From Gilichinskyi gelida (GTDB lineage: Bacteria > Acidobacteriota > Thermoanaerobaculia > Gp7-AA8): a stretch of DNA of 64,000 nucleotides. Both the position numbers and the translations under genes were made by a program. The DNA is taken from assembly GCA_038040385.1 (NCBI GenBank), contig JBBPII010000016.1, positions 62,001 through 126,000 of the forward strand. Reading direction: 5' to 3'. The notes below the pieces were generated by a model. That model made no database searches. It was not told where the DNA came from and worked only from the letters and a program-made list of their open reading frames with translations. Below, in pieces: positions 15,831 to 24,664 of the stretch (within the stretch, counting starts at the first letter, position 1; each line of letters starts with the position of its first letter).

Positions 15831-18800
15831 ATGGCCATGATTGACACGGCCGCGTACGCCTTTTCGGCATACGCGGTGCCGACCATTTTGACGGCAGTGC
15901 TGATGCTGGGATTCGGCGTCAGCGTCATTGCGCGCCGCATCTCGCGGATCTCGCTGACATTTTTTGCGCTCACGTTGGCGGCAGCCGTCTGGATGCTGGC
16001 GTTCACGCCGATGTACTGCGCCCGTGACGCGGCCACCGCGCTCTTCTGGGCGCGGGTGGCGTACCTCGGCGTCCCCTTCATCGCGCCGGCGATCTATCAC
16101 TTCGCCGTGGAGATGCTCCACATCGCCAAGGAGCGCCGCAACGAGAAGTACATGGGATGGCTGCTGGCGCTCATCTTCTCGGTCATGGCGACGAGCACCG
16201 ATCTGCTCGTCGACCGCGTGCAGCACTACTGGTGGGGTTACTACCCGCGCTACAGCGCGATCATCAGCGTCCCGTTCCTGACGTTCTTCTTCGGCTATCT
16301 CATCGCAGCGCTCGCGGAGTTCATCCGCGCCTACCCGGCGTCGCGCGGCGTGGAGCGCAAACGTATCCGCCTGCTGTTCATCGGCTTCGCCGTGGCCTAC
16401 GTCGGCTGCGTCGACTACCTGCCGAAGTTCGGATTCGCCGTCTACCCGTTCGGATACATCCCGCTGCTCGGCTTCGTGGCCATCGCCGCGTTCGCCTTTC
16501 GCCGCTACGACCTGGTGGCGATCACCCCGTCGCTGGCCGCGCCGGAGATCATCGGCACCATGGCCGACGCCCTCTTCGTCTGCGACCAGGACGGCCGCAT
16601 CCAGTTCGCCAACCGCGCGGCGGAGAGGCTGCTCGGCTACAGCGGCGCCGAGATCTGCGGGAAGACCATCGAGGACTTCCTGGCGCCCGGCGACGATCCT
16701 TTCGCCGAGACTTTCCGCCGCCGCAGCTTCCGCAACATCGAGCGCGTCTTCCGCAGCAAGAGCGGGCAGCCGGTCGACCTGACGCTCTCCATCGCGCCGG
16801 TGCTCCATCGCGGCGAGCCGGCGGGCGCGGTGATCATCGGCCGCGACATGCGCGAGCAGCGCGAGGCGGAGCGCGAGGTGCGCAAGGCGGTCACCCTCCT
16901 GCAGTCGACGCTCGACTCCACCGCCGACGGCATTCTGGTCACCAACGACAGCGGCCGCATCCTCTCCTACAACCAGCGCTTCGCCGAGATGTGGCGCATC
17001 GACTCCGGCATCCTCGAAGGCGGCGACGACCGCCGGGCCATCGATTTCGTTCTCGACCAGCTCGTCGATCCGGGCGACTTCGTGCGCACCGTCGACACGC
17101 TCTGGTCGCAGCCGGAGGCGGAGAGCTTCGATCTCCTGGAGTTCAAGGACGGCCGCCGATTCGAGCGCTACTCCATCGGGCGGCGCATCGACGACATCTC
17201 GAACGTCCGCACCAACATCCGCGTCTGGAGCTTCCGCGACGTCACCTCGCGCTTCACCGCCGAGGCGGCGCTGCGGGAATCGGAGCTGCGCTATCGGCTG
17301 CTGTTCGAGCAGAACGCCGCCGGTGTCTGCGTCACCGAGTTCCACGGGCGCATCATCGACTGCAACACCACCTTCGCCTCCATGCTCGGCTACAACCGGA
17401 CGGAGCTCATCGGGCAGAACGTCTCCACGCTGTACGCGCGGCCGGTGGAACGCGAAGAGCTGGCGGCGATGCTGCGCGACGCGACGTCGCTCAACAGCGT
17501 GGAGGTCGAGCTGCGGCGCAAAGCCGGGCCTCCTCTATGGGTCCTGCAGAACCTCACCCTGGCCGGCGAGTCGGTGCACATGACGGTCGTCGACATCAGC
17601 GACCGGAAGCGCGCCGAGGAACAGATCGAGTTCCACGCCTATCACGACGTGCTCACCCACCTTCCCAATCGCAAGCTGTTCACCGACCGGTTGATGCAAA
17701 ACGTCACCCGCGCCCGGCGCTCCGGGCGGGCCGTGGCGGTGATGTTCGTCGACCTCGATCACTTCAAGACCATCAACGACACCCTCGGCCACGAGGCGGG
17801 CGACGAGCTGCTGCTGGAGATGTCGCGCCGGCTGCGCGACTGCGTCCGCGACGACGACACCGTGGCCCGCCTCGGCGGCGACGAGTTCACCATCATCCTC
17901 GCCGAGCTGCGTCACCCCGAGGACGCCGCCGGCGTAGCCGAGAAAATCATCCGCAACGTGCAGGAGCCGATGACCATCGCCGGCACCACCATCGAGGTCT
18001 CGGCGAGCATCGGCATCGCGCTCTATCCCGAGGACGGCGCCGATCCGGAGACGCTGCTGCGCAACGCCGACAGCGCGATGTACCGCGCCAAGGAATCGGG
18101 CCGCAACACGTACCAGCTCTGCACCGAGGACATGAAGCGGCGCGCGCAGGAGCGGCTGTCGCTCGAGTCGCGGTTACGCAAGGCCATCAGCGGCGGACAA
18201 CTGACGCTGCACTACCAGCCGCAGATCGCCCTCGCCAGCGGGAAGGTCATCGGCGTCGAGGCCCTCGTCCGCTGGAACGATCCCGACCGCGGCCTGATCC
18301 ATCCGGCGGCGTTCATCCCGCTGGCCGAGGAGACGCGGCTGATCATCCCGCTGGGAGATTGGGTGCTGCGCACCGCGTGCGCGCAGATGCGCGAATGGCG
18401 CGATCGCGGGCTCGACATCGCGCGCGTGTCGGTGAATCTCTCCGCCCGCCAGTTCCAGCACGCGGAGATCGTCGACCGCGTGCGCGATGTGCTGCAGGAG
18501 ACTGGCCTGGAACCGAGCGCGCTCGAGCTGGAGATCACCGAGACGGCGGCGATGCAGAACGCGGAAGCATCGGTCGAAGTCCTCCACGCGCTGCGCGCCC
18601 TCGGCGTGAGCGTGTCCATCGACGACTTCGGCACCGGCTACTCGTCGCTGAATTATCTGAAGCGCTTCCCGATCAACTGCGTGAAGATCGACCGCGTGTT
18701 CATCCGCGATCTCGCCACCAGCGATGGCGACGCCGCCATCGTGGCCGCGGTCATCGGCATCGCCCGCAGCCTGCGCCTCAAGGTGATCGCCGAGGGTGTG

Positions 18801-18950
18801 GAGAACGCCGAGCAGCTCGCGTTCCTCCGCCGCCGCAAGTGCGACGCCGCACAGGGCTACCTCTTCAGCCGCCCGGTGGCGGCGGAGTCGCTCCCGGCGA
18901 TCGTGAATCCGGTGGAGCCGCTGCAGTTGGTGCCGAGAATCAGGGCGTAA
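15831..18950 (+). CDS. 7TM-PAS-GGDEF-EAL cyclic-di-GMP turnover protein
   Basis: The protein has 1039 residues. N-terminal residues 1-225 form seven hydrophobic helices like the 7TM sensor domain of histidine kinases. PAS domains follow at about 235-350, 360-470 and 485-590. A GGDEF domain (about 600-760) has an intact 'RLGGDEF' and an RxxD inhibitory site five residues upstream ('RDDD'). An EAL domain (about 785-1030) retains 'VEALVRW', 'NLSARQF', 'LEITE', 'IDDFGTGYSSL' and 'VKIDRVFI', so both cyclase and phosphodiesterase centres look competent. A PilZ effector lies at 28767. Starts at 15831 or 15837 (MAMID) are both possible. Confidence 0.92.
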   Translation: MAMIDTAAYAFSAYAVPTILTAVLMLGFGVSVIARRISRISLTFFALTLAAAVWMLAFTPMYCARDAATALFWARVAYLGVPFIAPAIYHFAVEMLHIAKERRNEKYMGWLLALIFSVMATSTDLLVDRVQHYWWGYYPRYSAIISVPFLTFFFGYLIAALAEFIRAYPASRGVERKRIRLLFIGFAVAYVGCVDYLPKFGFAVYPFGYIPLLGFVAIAAFAFRRYDLVAITPSLAAPEIIGTMADALFVCDQDGRIQFANRAAERLLGYSGAEICGKTIEDFLAPGDDPFAETFRRRSFRNIERVFRSKSGQPVDLTLSIAPVLHRGEPAGAVIIGRDMREQREAEREVRKAVTLLQSTLDSTADGILVTNDSGRILSYNQRFAEMWRIDSGILEGGDDRRAIDFVLDQLVDPGDFVRTVDTLWSQPEAESFDLLEFKDGRRFERYSIGRRIDDISNVRTNIRVWSFRDVTSRFTAEAALRESELRYRLLFEQNAAGVCVTEFHGRIIDCNTTFASMLGYNRTELIGQNVSTLYARPVEREELAAMLRDATSLNSVEVELRRKAGPPLWVLQNLTLAGESVHMTVVDISDRKRAEEQIEFHAYHDVLTHLPNRKLFTDRLMQNVTRARRSGRAVAVMFVDLDHFKTINDTLGHEAGDELLLEMSRRLRDCVRDDDTVARLGGDEFTIILAELRHPEDAAGVAEKIIRNVQEPMTIAGTTIEVSASIGIALYPEDGADPETLLRNADSAMYRAKESGRNTYQLCTEDMKRRAQERLSLESRLRKAISGGQLTLHYQPQIALASGKVIGVEALVRWNDPDRGLIHPAAFIPLAEETRLIIPLGDWVLRTACAQMREWRDRGLDIARVSVNLSARQFQHAEIVDRVRDVLQETGLEPSALELEITETAAMQNAEASVEVLHALRALGVSVSIDDFGTGYSSLNYLKRFPINCVKIDRVFIRDLATSDGDAAIVAAVIGIARSLRLKVIAEGVENAEQLAFLRRRKCDAAQGYLFSRPVAAESLPAIVNPVEPLQLVPRIRA

Positions 18951-18960
18951 ACTAGCGCGC

Positions 18961-19248
18961 ATGACGCGCGACGACATCTTCTCCGCGATCGCCGAGCATG
19001 CGGACGATTTGCGCAAGTACCACGTGAGCGAGCTCTCGCTCTTCGGGTCCTACGTACGCGGTGAAGAACGGCCGGACAGCGACATCGACTTTCTCGTGGA
19101 GTTGTCTGAGAAGACCTTCGACAACTACATGGATCTTAAGGAGTTTCTGGAGAATCTCTTCGGAAAGCGTGTGGACCTGGTGATGAAGAGTGCGCTCAAG
19201 CCGCGTCTACGCGATCGTATTCTCGGCGAGGCCGTTCGTGCAGCGTGA
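18961..19248 (+). CDS. mntA: MntA-type nucleotidyltransferase antitoxin
   Basis: The protein has 95 residues. 'LFGSYVRGEERPDSDIDFLV' fits the GSx10DxD active-site motif of minimal nucleotidyltransferases (Gly29-Ser30, Asp41, Asp43). In MntA/HepT systems this enzyme adds AMP units to a tyrosine of the HepT ribonuclease and so neutralises it. The gene overlaps the hepT start by 11 bases, the usual order. Codons are less GC-biased than in neighbours, consistent with acquisition. No Shine-Dalgarno is seen; a weak -10 candidate TAAACT (18948-18953) lies seven bases upstream, overlapping the stop of the preceding gene. Confidence 0.88.
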   Translation: MTRDDIFSAIAEHADDLRKYHVSELSLFGSYVRGEERPDSDIDFLVELSEKTFDNYMDLKEFLENLFGKRVDLVMKSALKPRLRDRILGEAVRAA

Positions 19249-19576
19249 TCAGGAAGTCTATTTCGACGACATTTTTGAGGCGTGCGTAAAGATCGAGGAT
19301 TACACGGCCGGCTTCACGTACGAGACGTTCATCGCGGATGACAAGACAGTCGACGCGGTGCTGCGAAATCTCACCGTGATGGGAGAAGCGGCCAAACAGT
19401 TGTCCGAAGATGCACGCAATCGCTTTCCCGGGATCGATTGGAAGAGGGTCTGCGGATTGCGCGACGTTGTCGTTCACCAGTACCCCGTCATCGACCTGGA
19501 GGTCATTTGGGAGATCGCAACGAACAGCGTACGCGAGCTCCGCGCGGCGCTAGAGGCTCGCGATCGCGCCGGCTAA
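19238..19576 (+). CDS. hepT: HepT-like ribonuclease toxin
   Basis: The protein has 112 residues. The helical HEPN-type sequence carries 'LRDVVVHQYP' (Arg75, His80, Tyr82), the Rx4HxY catalytic motif in which the Tyr is also the AMPylation target of MntA. 'RNLTVMGEAAKQLSEDAR' is typical of HepT. The start is a GTG at 19238 with GAGG six bases upstream; an upstream TTG/ATG extension would run deep into mntA. It overlaps the convergent purF gene by four bases. Known members cleave RNA or tRNA ends, which is not tested here. Confidence 0.88.
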   Translation: MQRDQEVYFDDIFEACVKIEDYTAGFTYETFIADDKTVDAVLRNLTVMGEAAKQLSEDARNRFPGIDWKRVCGLRDVVVHQYPVIDLEVIWEIATNSVRELRAALEARDRAG

Positions 19577-21036
19577 ACCGCAGCCGTCGCCGCTTCCGTC
19601 TCCCGCGTCACGATCGGGTACTCCAGCGTAAAGCACGCCGTGCAGTAGGTCGAGCTCGCGCCCTTCGTCTCGCCGACGGCGCGGAGCAGACCCTCCTCGG
19701 TCAGGTAGCGCAGCGAGTCGGCTTCGATGTAGCGGCGGATGCCGTCGATCGAATTGGTGCTGGCGATCAGCTCGCGGCGCTGCGGGGTGTCGATGCCGTA
19801 GTAGCACGGGCCCTGCGTGGGCGGCGAGGAGATGCGCATGTGCACTTCCTTCGCTCCCGACTGCTTGAGCATGGCCACGATCTTCTTCGACGTCGTGCCG
19901 CGCACGATGGAGTCGTCGATCAGGATGACCCGCTTGCCGGCCACGATGTCGCGCACCGGATTGAGCTTCACCTTCACCCCGAAGTTGCGGATCGATTGCT
20001 TCGGCTCGATGAATGTGCGCCCGACGTAGTGGTTGCGCACCAGCCCGTACTCGAACGGCAGTCCCGACTCCTGCGCGTAGCCGAGCGCGGCGAAGACGCC
20101 GGAGTCGGGCACGGGGACCACGATGTCCGCTTCGATCGAGTCTTCGCGCGCCAGCTCGCGGCCGAATTGCTTGCGCGTCTCGGCCACGTTGCGCCCGAAC
20201 ACCACTGAGTCGGGCCGCGCGAAGTAGACGTGCTCGAAGATGCAGCGCGCGGCGCGCGGTGAGGCGAAGCGGTGTACGGTGCGCGGCTCGGGGTTGTCGC
20301 ACTCCAGCGCGACGATCTCCCCGGGCGCGATCTCGCGCAGCGTCTCCGCGCCGATGAGATCGAACGCGCAGGTTTCCGAGGCCACCACCAGCGATCCAGT
20401 CAGCCTGCCGAGGACCAGCGGGCGGAAGCCGTGCGGGTCGCGCGCCGCGTAGATGCGGCGCGGCGTGAGCACCGCGATGGAGTACGCGCCCTTGACCTGC
20501 GCGAGCGCGTCCACCAGCGCCCCCTCGACGTCGCGCGTTCGCGAGCGGGCGATGAGATGAACGATCACCTCGGTGTCGGACATCGTGTTGAACAGCGCGC
20601 CGTCGTCTTCGAGCCGGCGCCGGATCTCCGCGCCATTCACGAGATTGCCGTTGTGGGCGATGGCGATCGGCCCCTTGTTCGTCGAGGCCACCAGCGGCTG
20701 CGCGTTGCAGAGCAGCGAGCCGCCGGCGGTCGAGTAGCGCACATGCCCGATGGCGATGTCGCCGGGCAGCCTCGCCAATCGCTCGTGCGTGAAGATGTCG
20801 GCGACGTAGCCCATCTCCTTCTCGGAGTGAATCTGCGGCGTGCCGGGAGCGATCAGCAACTCGCTTGCGCCGCTGGAGCCGACGGGCTCGCCGATGTTCG
20901 TATCCGACGCGATTCCGTCACGCGAAACGGAGGCGATTCCGGCGCTCTCCTGACCTCTATGCTGCAGGGCGTAGAGGCCGAGGTAAACGAGATTGGCCGC
21001 GTCCTTGTGGTTGAGGATTCCGAAGACGCCACACAT
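19573..21036 (-). CDS. purF: Amidophosphoribosyltransferase
   Basis: The protein has 487 residues. It transfers glutamine amide nitrogen to PRPP, the first committed step of purine synthesis, in the cytosol. The N-terminal Cys2 nucleophile is followed by the Ntn-glutaminase pattern ('CGVFGILNH', 'LYALQHRGQESAGIA', 'GHVRYSTAGG'). The PRPP-binding loop is 'VILIDDSIVRGTTSKKI'. Cysteines in 'RCIFEHVYFARPDS', 'GPCYYGID' and 'YCTACF' suggest the [4Fe-4S]-containing Bacillus-type enzyme. It is downstream of purL and a GNAT gene on the same strand, and its 3' end overlaps hepT. Confidence 0.95.
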   Translation of the reverse strand: MCGVFGILNHKDAANLVYLGLYALQHRGQESAGIASVSRDGIASDTNIGEPVGSSGASELLIAPGTPQIHSEKEMGYVADIFTHERLARLPGDIAIGHVRYSTAGGSLLCNAQPLVASTNKGPIAIAHNGNLVNGAEIRRRLEDDGALFNTMSDTEVIVHLIARSRTRDVEGALVDALAQVKGAYSIAVLTPRRIYAARDPHGFRPLVLGRLTGSLVVASETCAFDLIGAETLREIAPGEIVALECDNPEPRTVHRFASPRAARCIFEHVYFARPDSVVFGRNVAETRKQFGRELAREDSIEADIVVPVPDSGVFAALGYAQESGLPFEYGLVRNHYVGRTFIEPKQSIRNFGVKVKLNPVRDIVAGKRVILIDDSIVRGTTSKKIVAMLKQSGAKEVHMRISSPPTQGPCYYGIDTPQRRELIASTNSIDGIRRYIEADSLRYLTEEGLLRAVGETKGASSTYCTACFTLEYPIVTRETEAATAAV

Positions 21037-21082
21037 GAGAATCGGTACAACGCAGTGTAGCGCGTTCCGTCATCCCTGGCCG

Positions 21083-21943
21083 TCACAACTCGCGGACCAT
21101 CTCGATCTGACGGATCATCTTCTGCGCGCCGCACTTTTCGAGAAACGCGGCGATGCCCGCGTCGCGGTCGTCGATGTTCATGATGCGCAGGCGCTTGCCG
21201 GCGGTCGCCGCGGCGGCTTCGAGCAGGGCGCGGCCGATGCCTTTGCGCCGGTACTCGGGCGCCACAGCCAGCAGCGGGACGTCGCCGTTCGAGGGGAAGA
21301 CCACCGCGGCGCCGCGCTCGTCGCCGACGACGGCGTAAGGCTCGTTCGCGCGGCGGATCGACGCCACCTCGTTCTGCCACGCAGGGGCGACGTCGTACCA
21401 GGAGCGGATGAGTTCGAGCCGCGTGTCATCCCGAGCGCCGAAGAGCGCGAGGGATCCCCCGTGATCGGGCGCTGATCGCATATGCGCGGGGGATCCCTCG
21501 CCGTCTTCGCGGCTCGGGATGACAGCGGGGTCGTACGTCCAGCACTGCACTCTCCGCGTCTCCACGAATCCGAGGTCTCGATACAGCGCCGCGGCGCGCT
21601 CGTTGGTCTCGATCACTTCGAGGATGTACCGCTTCGCCGGCAGCGTCTCGATCGAGCGCTGCATGAGCTGCCGCGCGATGCCGCGGCGGCGATGCGAGAT
21701 CACCGTGCCGGTGCCGCTGTTGTAGGCCGCGTCACCGTCGAGGCAATTGAAGACGAAGCCGACCAGCCGCGCGCCGTCGAACGCGCCGACCGCGAGGTCG
21801 GGGCGGTAGCCGCGTCGCAGGACCAGGTCGCGCAGGTACTCGACGGTGTACTTCGCGGGCACCGCATAATCGCTGAAGGCGTCGTTGAACGCTTCGGCCA
21901 TCACGTCGTAGTCGATGCCTTTGAGCGAGCGAATCTTGATCAC
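21083..21943 (-). CDS. Tandem GNAT acetyltransferase with a repeat-derived linker
   Basis: The protein has 286 residues. Domain 1 (about 1-145) carries 'VISHRRRGIARQLMQRSIE' as its acetyl-CoA loop. Domain 2 (about 180-286) carries 'LAVAPEYRRKGIGRALLEAA' and 'FLEKCGAQKM'. Between them, 'VIPSREDGEGS' to 'LFGARDDTR' is the translation of a family-A palindromic repeat (21424-21524), so the two domains are joined by repeat sequence. The start is a GTG overlapping the purL stop (GTGA), giving purL-GNAT-purF order. The acyl acceptor is unknown; the purine context may be incidental. Confidence 0.85.
   Translation of the reverse strand: MIKIRSLKGIDYDVMAEAFNDAFSDYAVPAKYTVEYLRDLVLRRGYRPDLAVGAFDGARLVGFVFNCLDGDAAYNSGTGTVISHRRRGIARQLMQRSIETLPAKRYILEVIETNERAAALYRDLGFVETRRVQCWTYDPAVIPSREDGEGSPAHMRSAPDHGGSLALFGARDDTRLELIRSWYDVAPAWQNEVASIRRANEPYAVVGDERGAAVVFPSNGDVPLLAVAPEYRRKGIGRALLEAAAATAGKRLRIMNIDDRDAGIAAFLEKCGAQKMIRQIEMVREL
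21424..21524. repeat. Family-A palindromic repeat inside a coding region
   Basis: The 101-base element has outer arms TGTCATCCCGAGC and GCTCGGGATGACA and inner arms ending in GGGATCCCCC / GGGGGATCCC. It reads open through the GNAT gene in the frame that gives 'SREDGEGS'. Confidence 0.9.
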
Positions 21944-24183
21944 CGGGCGACCAACTCCGCCTCGCCGGCCAGAAGCAGCGCGAACGCGGAGCGCCAGATG
22001 CGCGCCAGCTCCGGCGCCGTCGTGCGCACCAGCGGCACGCCGTGGCGCTCGATCAGGAACATGCCGAGCTGCGTGTAGCCGATGCGCATGGCCGGCACGC
22101 CGTGCGTCCTCGCGCGGTGAAGGACCTCGTCGACCTGAGACGTGCTGACGATCGCGCGGCCCTGCGACTCGCTGAATAGCAGTGCGACGGCATCGACGTC
22201 GTCCGCGTGTCCGCCGAGCTCCACGTGGCAGCCGGCGCCGTCCATCGACGACTCCGCGAGGGCCACCGCCAGGCCGCCGTTCGAGACGTCGTGCGCGCTC
22301 CGGATCAGGCGGTTCCCGTCGAGCGACAGCAGCAGGTCGATGAGCGCCTTCTCCGCGTCGAGGTCGACGCGGGGCGGCGCGGCCATCGCGTCGGGCATTG
22401 CCAGTTGCTGCCATTCCGATCCGCCCAGCTCGTCGCGCGTGGCGCCGAGGAGCACGACGTCGAGCCCCGCCTCGGGGAAGGCGATGGCGCGGCCGGCGTC
22501 GTCGCGCTCGAGGATGCCGACCATCCCCACCGTCGGCGTCGGATACACCGCGCGCCCCTCGGTCTCGTTGTAGAACGAGACGTTGCCGCTGACCACCGGC
22601 GTGCCGAGGGCGTTGCAGGCGTCGGCGATGCCGCGGATGCACTCCGCGAATTGCCACATGATCTCCGGCCGCTCCGGCGATCCGAAGTTGAGGCAGTCGG
22701 TGATCGCCACCGGCCGCCCGCCGCTCGCGGCGATGTTGCGCGCCGCTTCGGCCACCGCCTGCTTGCCGCCCTCGTACGGGTCGAGGTAGCAGTAGACCGG
22801 ATTGACGTCGGAGGTCATCGCCAGCGCGCGGCCGGTGCCTTTGACCCGCACGATCGCCGCGTCGCGCTGCTCCGGGCGGGCGATGGTGTTGGTGCGGACG
22901 GTAGTGTCGTACTGCTCGAAGATCCACTGCTTCGAGCACAAGTTCGGCGAGGCGATGAGGCGGAGGAACGTGTCGGTGAGGTCGCCATCGTCAACGCGCG
23001 GGCGATTCACTCGCGGCTTCACGTCGTCGAGGTACGCCGGCCGCTGTAGTAACCGTTGATATAGCGGCGCCTCCGTCGAAATCGGCTCGACGGGGATGGC
23101 CGCCACCTCCTCGTCATGCCAGATGATGCGCACGGTTCCGTCGTCGGTCACCCTGCCGACGACCGAGGCGTTGAGGTCCCACTTCTCGAACACGCGCACC
23201 ACTTCGTCTTCGCGGCCCTGTTTGGCCACGATGAGCATCCGCTCCTGCGACTCCGAGAGCATGATCTCGTACGGCGTCATGCCGGCCTCGCGGACGGGGA
23301 CGTTGTCGAGCACCAGCCGCACGCCGGTGCCGGCGCGGCCGGCCATCTCGAACGTCGACGACGTCAGCCCCGCGGCCCCCATGTCCTGAATGCCGACGAT
23401 GGCCCCACCATCGTCAACATCGCCCATGATCTCCAGGCAGGCTTCCAGCAGCAGTTTCTCGGTGAAGGGATCGCCGACCTGCACGGTCGGGCGTTTCTCT
23501 TCCGACGTCTCGTCGAACTCGGCGGAGGCCATGGTCGCGCCGTGGATGCCGTCGCGGCCGGTCTTCGAGCCGACGTAGATGATGGGATTGCCGACGCCGC
23601 TCGCCGTCCCCTTGAAGATGCGGTCGGCGGTGGTGACGCCGAGGGCGAAGACGTTGACCAGGATGTTGCCGTTGTAGGAGCGATGAAACGACGTCTCGCC
23701 GCCGACGGTGGGAATGCCGATGCAGTTTCCGTAGCCGCTGATGCCGCGCACCACGCCGTCGACCAGGTACTTCATGCGGGGCGCGTCGAGGTCGCCGAAG
23801 CGTAGCGAGTCGAGACAGGCGATGGGCCGCGCGCCCATGGTGAAGATGTCCCGCAGGATGCCGCCGACGCCGGTCGCGGCCCCCTGGTACGGCTCGATGA
23901 ACGACGGATGGTTGTGCGACTCCATCTTGAACGCCGCCACCCACCCGTCGCCGATATCGATGACCCCGGCGTTCTCCCCCGGCCCCTGGACCACGCGCGG
24001 GCCGGTGGTGGGGAACTTGCGCAGGTGCACGCGGCTCGACTTGTACGAGCAGTGCTCCGACCACATCACCGAGAAGATGCCGAGCTCCGTGTAGTTCGGC
24101 GCGCGGCCGAGGATCTGCTCGATGCGCGCGTATTCGTCGGCGGTCAGGCCGTGGGCAGTGATGACGTCAAACGTGATCAGCAT
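21940..24183 (-). CDS. purL: Phosphoribosylformylglycinamidine synthase subunit PurL
   Basis: The protein has 747 residues, the length of the small PurL that works with separate PurS and PurQ (neither is in the window). It catalyses ATP-dependent conversion of FGAR to FGAM in purine synthesis. Recognisable segments include 'MWSEHCSYKSSR', 'KMESHNHPSFIEPYQGAATGVGG', read here only in part as 'ESHNHPSFIEPYQGA', and 'GGETSFHRSYNG'. The C-terminal half repeats the AIRS-type fold ('ITDCLNFGSPERPEIMWQ'). The start overlaps the end of tsaE by 17 bases, and the stop overlaps the GNAT start. Confidence 0.95.
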   Translation of the reverse strand: MLITFDVITAHGLTADEYARIEQILGRAPNYTELGIFSVMWSEHCSYKSSRVHLRKFPTTGPRVVQGPGENAGVIDIGDGWVAAFKMESHNHPSFIEPYQGAATGVGGILRDIFTMGARPIACLDSLRFGDLDAPRMKYLVDGVVRGISGYGNCIGIPTVGGETSFHRSYNGNILVNVFALGVTTADRIFKGTASGVGNPIIYVGSKTGRDGIHGATMASAEFDETSEEKRPTVQVGDPFTEKLLLEACLEIMGDVDDGGAIVGIQDMGAAGLTSSTFEMAGRAGTGVRLVLDNVPVREAGMTPYEIMLSESQERMLIVAKQGREDEVVRVFEKWDLNASVVGRVTDDGTVRIIWHDEEVAAIPVEPISTEAPLYQRLLQRPAYLDDVKPRVNRPRVDDGDLTDTFLRLIASPNLCSKQWIFEQYDTTVRTNTIARPEQRDAAIVRVKGTGRALAMTSDVNPVYCYLDPYEGGKQAVAEAARNIAASGGRPVAITDCLNFGSPERPEIMWQFAECIRGIADACNALGTPVVSGNVSFYNETEGRAVYPTPTVGMVGILERDDAGRAIAFPEAGLDVVLLGATRDELGGSEWQQLAMPDAMAAPPRVDLDAEKALIDLLLSLDGNRLIRSAHDVSNGGLAVALAESSMDGAGCHVELGGHADDVDAVALLFSESQGRAIVSTSQVDEVLHRARTHGVPAMRIGYTQLGMFLIERHGVPLVRTTAPELARIWRSAFALLLAGEAELVAR

Positions 24184-24607
24184 CGAATTGGATTTTACGC
24201 GCGCCGTCGTCCTCGACGGTGATCCTCACCTCCGCGTGCCCGTCCTCGAACTCCTCGAACTCGCGCTTCGGCCACTCGATGAGCTTCACGCCGGGGCCGG
24301 CCAGCAGCTCGGGGATGCCGATCTCCAGCCACTCGCGGCGGTTCTCCGACAGCCGGTAGCCGTCGATGTGGATGACCGGCGCGCCGCTGGCGGTCGGGTA
24401 CTCATGCACGATGGCGAACGTCGGCGACGCCACCTCGGCCGGGTCGGCGCCGAGCACCGCGGCGATGGCCCGCGCCAGAAACGTCTTGCCGCTGCCGAGG
24501 TCGCCGATCAGGTGGACGACGGCATCGGGCGGCAGCAGGCCCGCGATCTCCCGTCCGGCCGCCGCGGTCTCCTCCTCGGTTTGACAAATCCAGCTTCGCG
24601 GCGGCAT
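24167..24607 (-). CDS. tsaE: tRNA threonylcarbamoyladenosine biosynthesis ATPase TsaE
   Basis: The protein has 146 residues. It is the P-loop ATPase of the TsaBDE complex that makes t6A37 in ANN-decoding tRNAs. Walker A 'GDLGSGKTF' is followed by 'SPTFAIVHEYP', 'HIDGYRLS' and 'LIEWPKR', all family hallmarks. The ATG at 24605-24607 is chosen over one eight codons upstream because a TACAAT -10 box ends six bases before it, predicting a leaderless mRNA. purL follows with a 17-base overlap, so TsaE and purine synthesis genes are co-transcribed. Confidence 0.92.
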   Translation of the reverse strand: MPPRSWICQTEEETAAAGREIAGLLPPDAVVHLIGDLGSGKTFLARAIAAVLGADPAEVASPTFAIVHEYPTASGAPVIHIDGYRLSENRREWLEIGIPELLAGPGVKLIEWPKREFEEFEDGHAEVRITVEDDGARKIQFDADHV

Positions 24608-24613
24608 GTTGCG

Positions 24614-24619
24614 ATTGTA
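24614..24619 (-). promoter_or_regulatory. -10 box (TACAAT) for leaderless tsaE transcript
   Basis: Minus-strand TACAAT (one mismatch to consensus) is followed by CGCAAC and then the tsaE ATG, a spacing that places the transcription start at the start codon. There is no Shine-Dalgarno. Confidence 0.5.
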
Positions 24620-24664
24620 ACGATCGCCCATCGATCCGCACTATGAAGAGCAGGAGGCCCGTCC

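Noticed and set aside
16157..18955. 932-codon alternative frame inside the GGDEF-EAL gene
   Set aside because: Arg/His/Pro-rich shadow with no domain; the GGDEF, EAL and PAS motifs are all in the 15831 frame.
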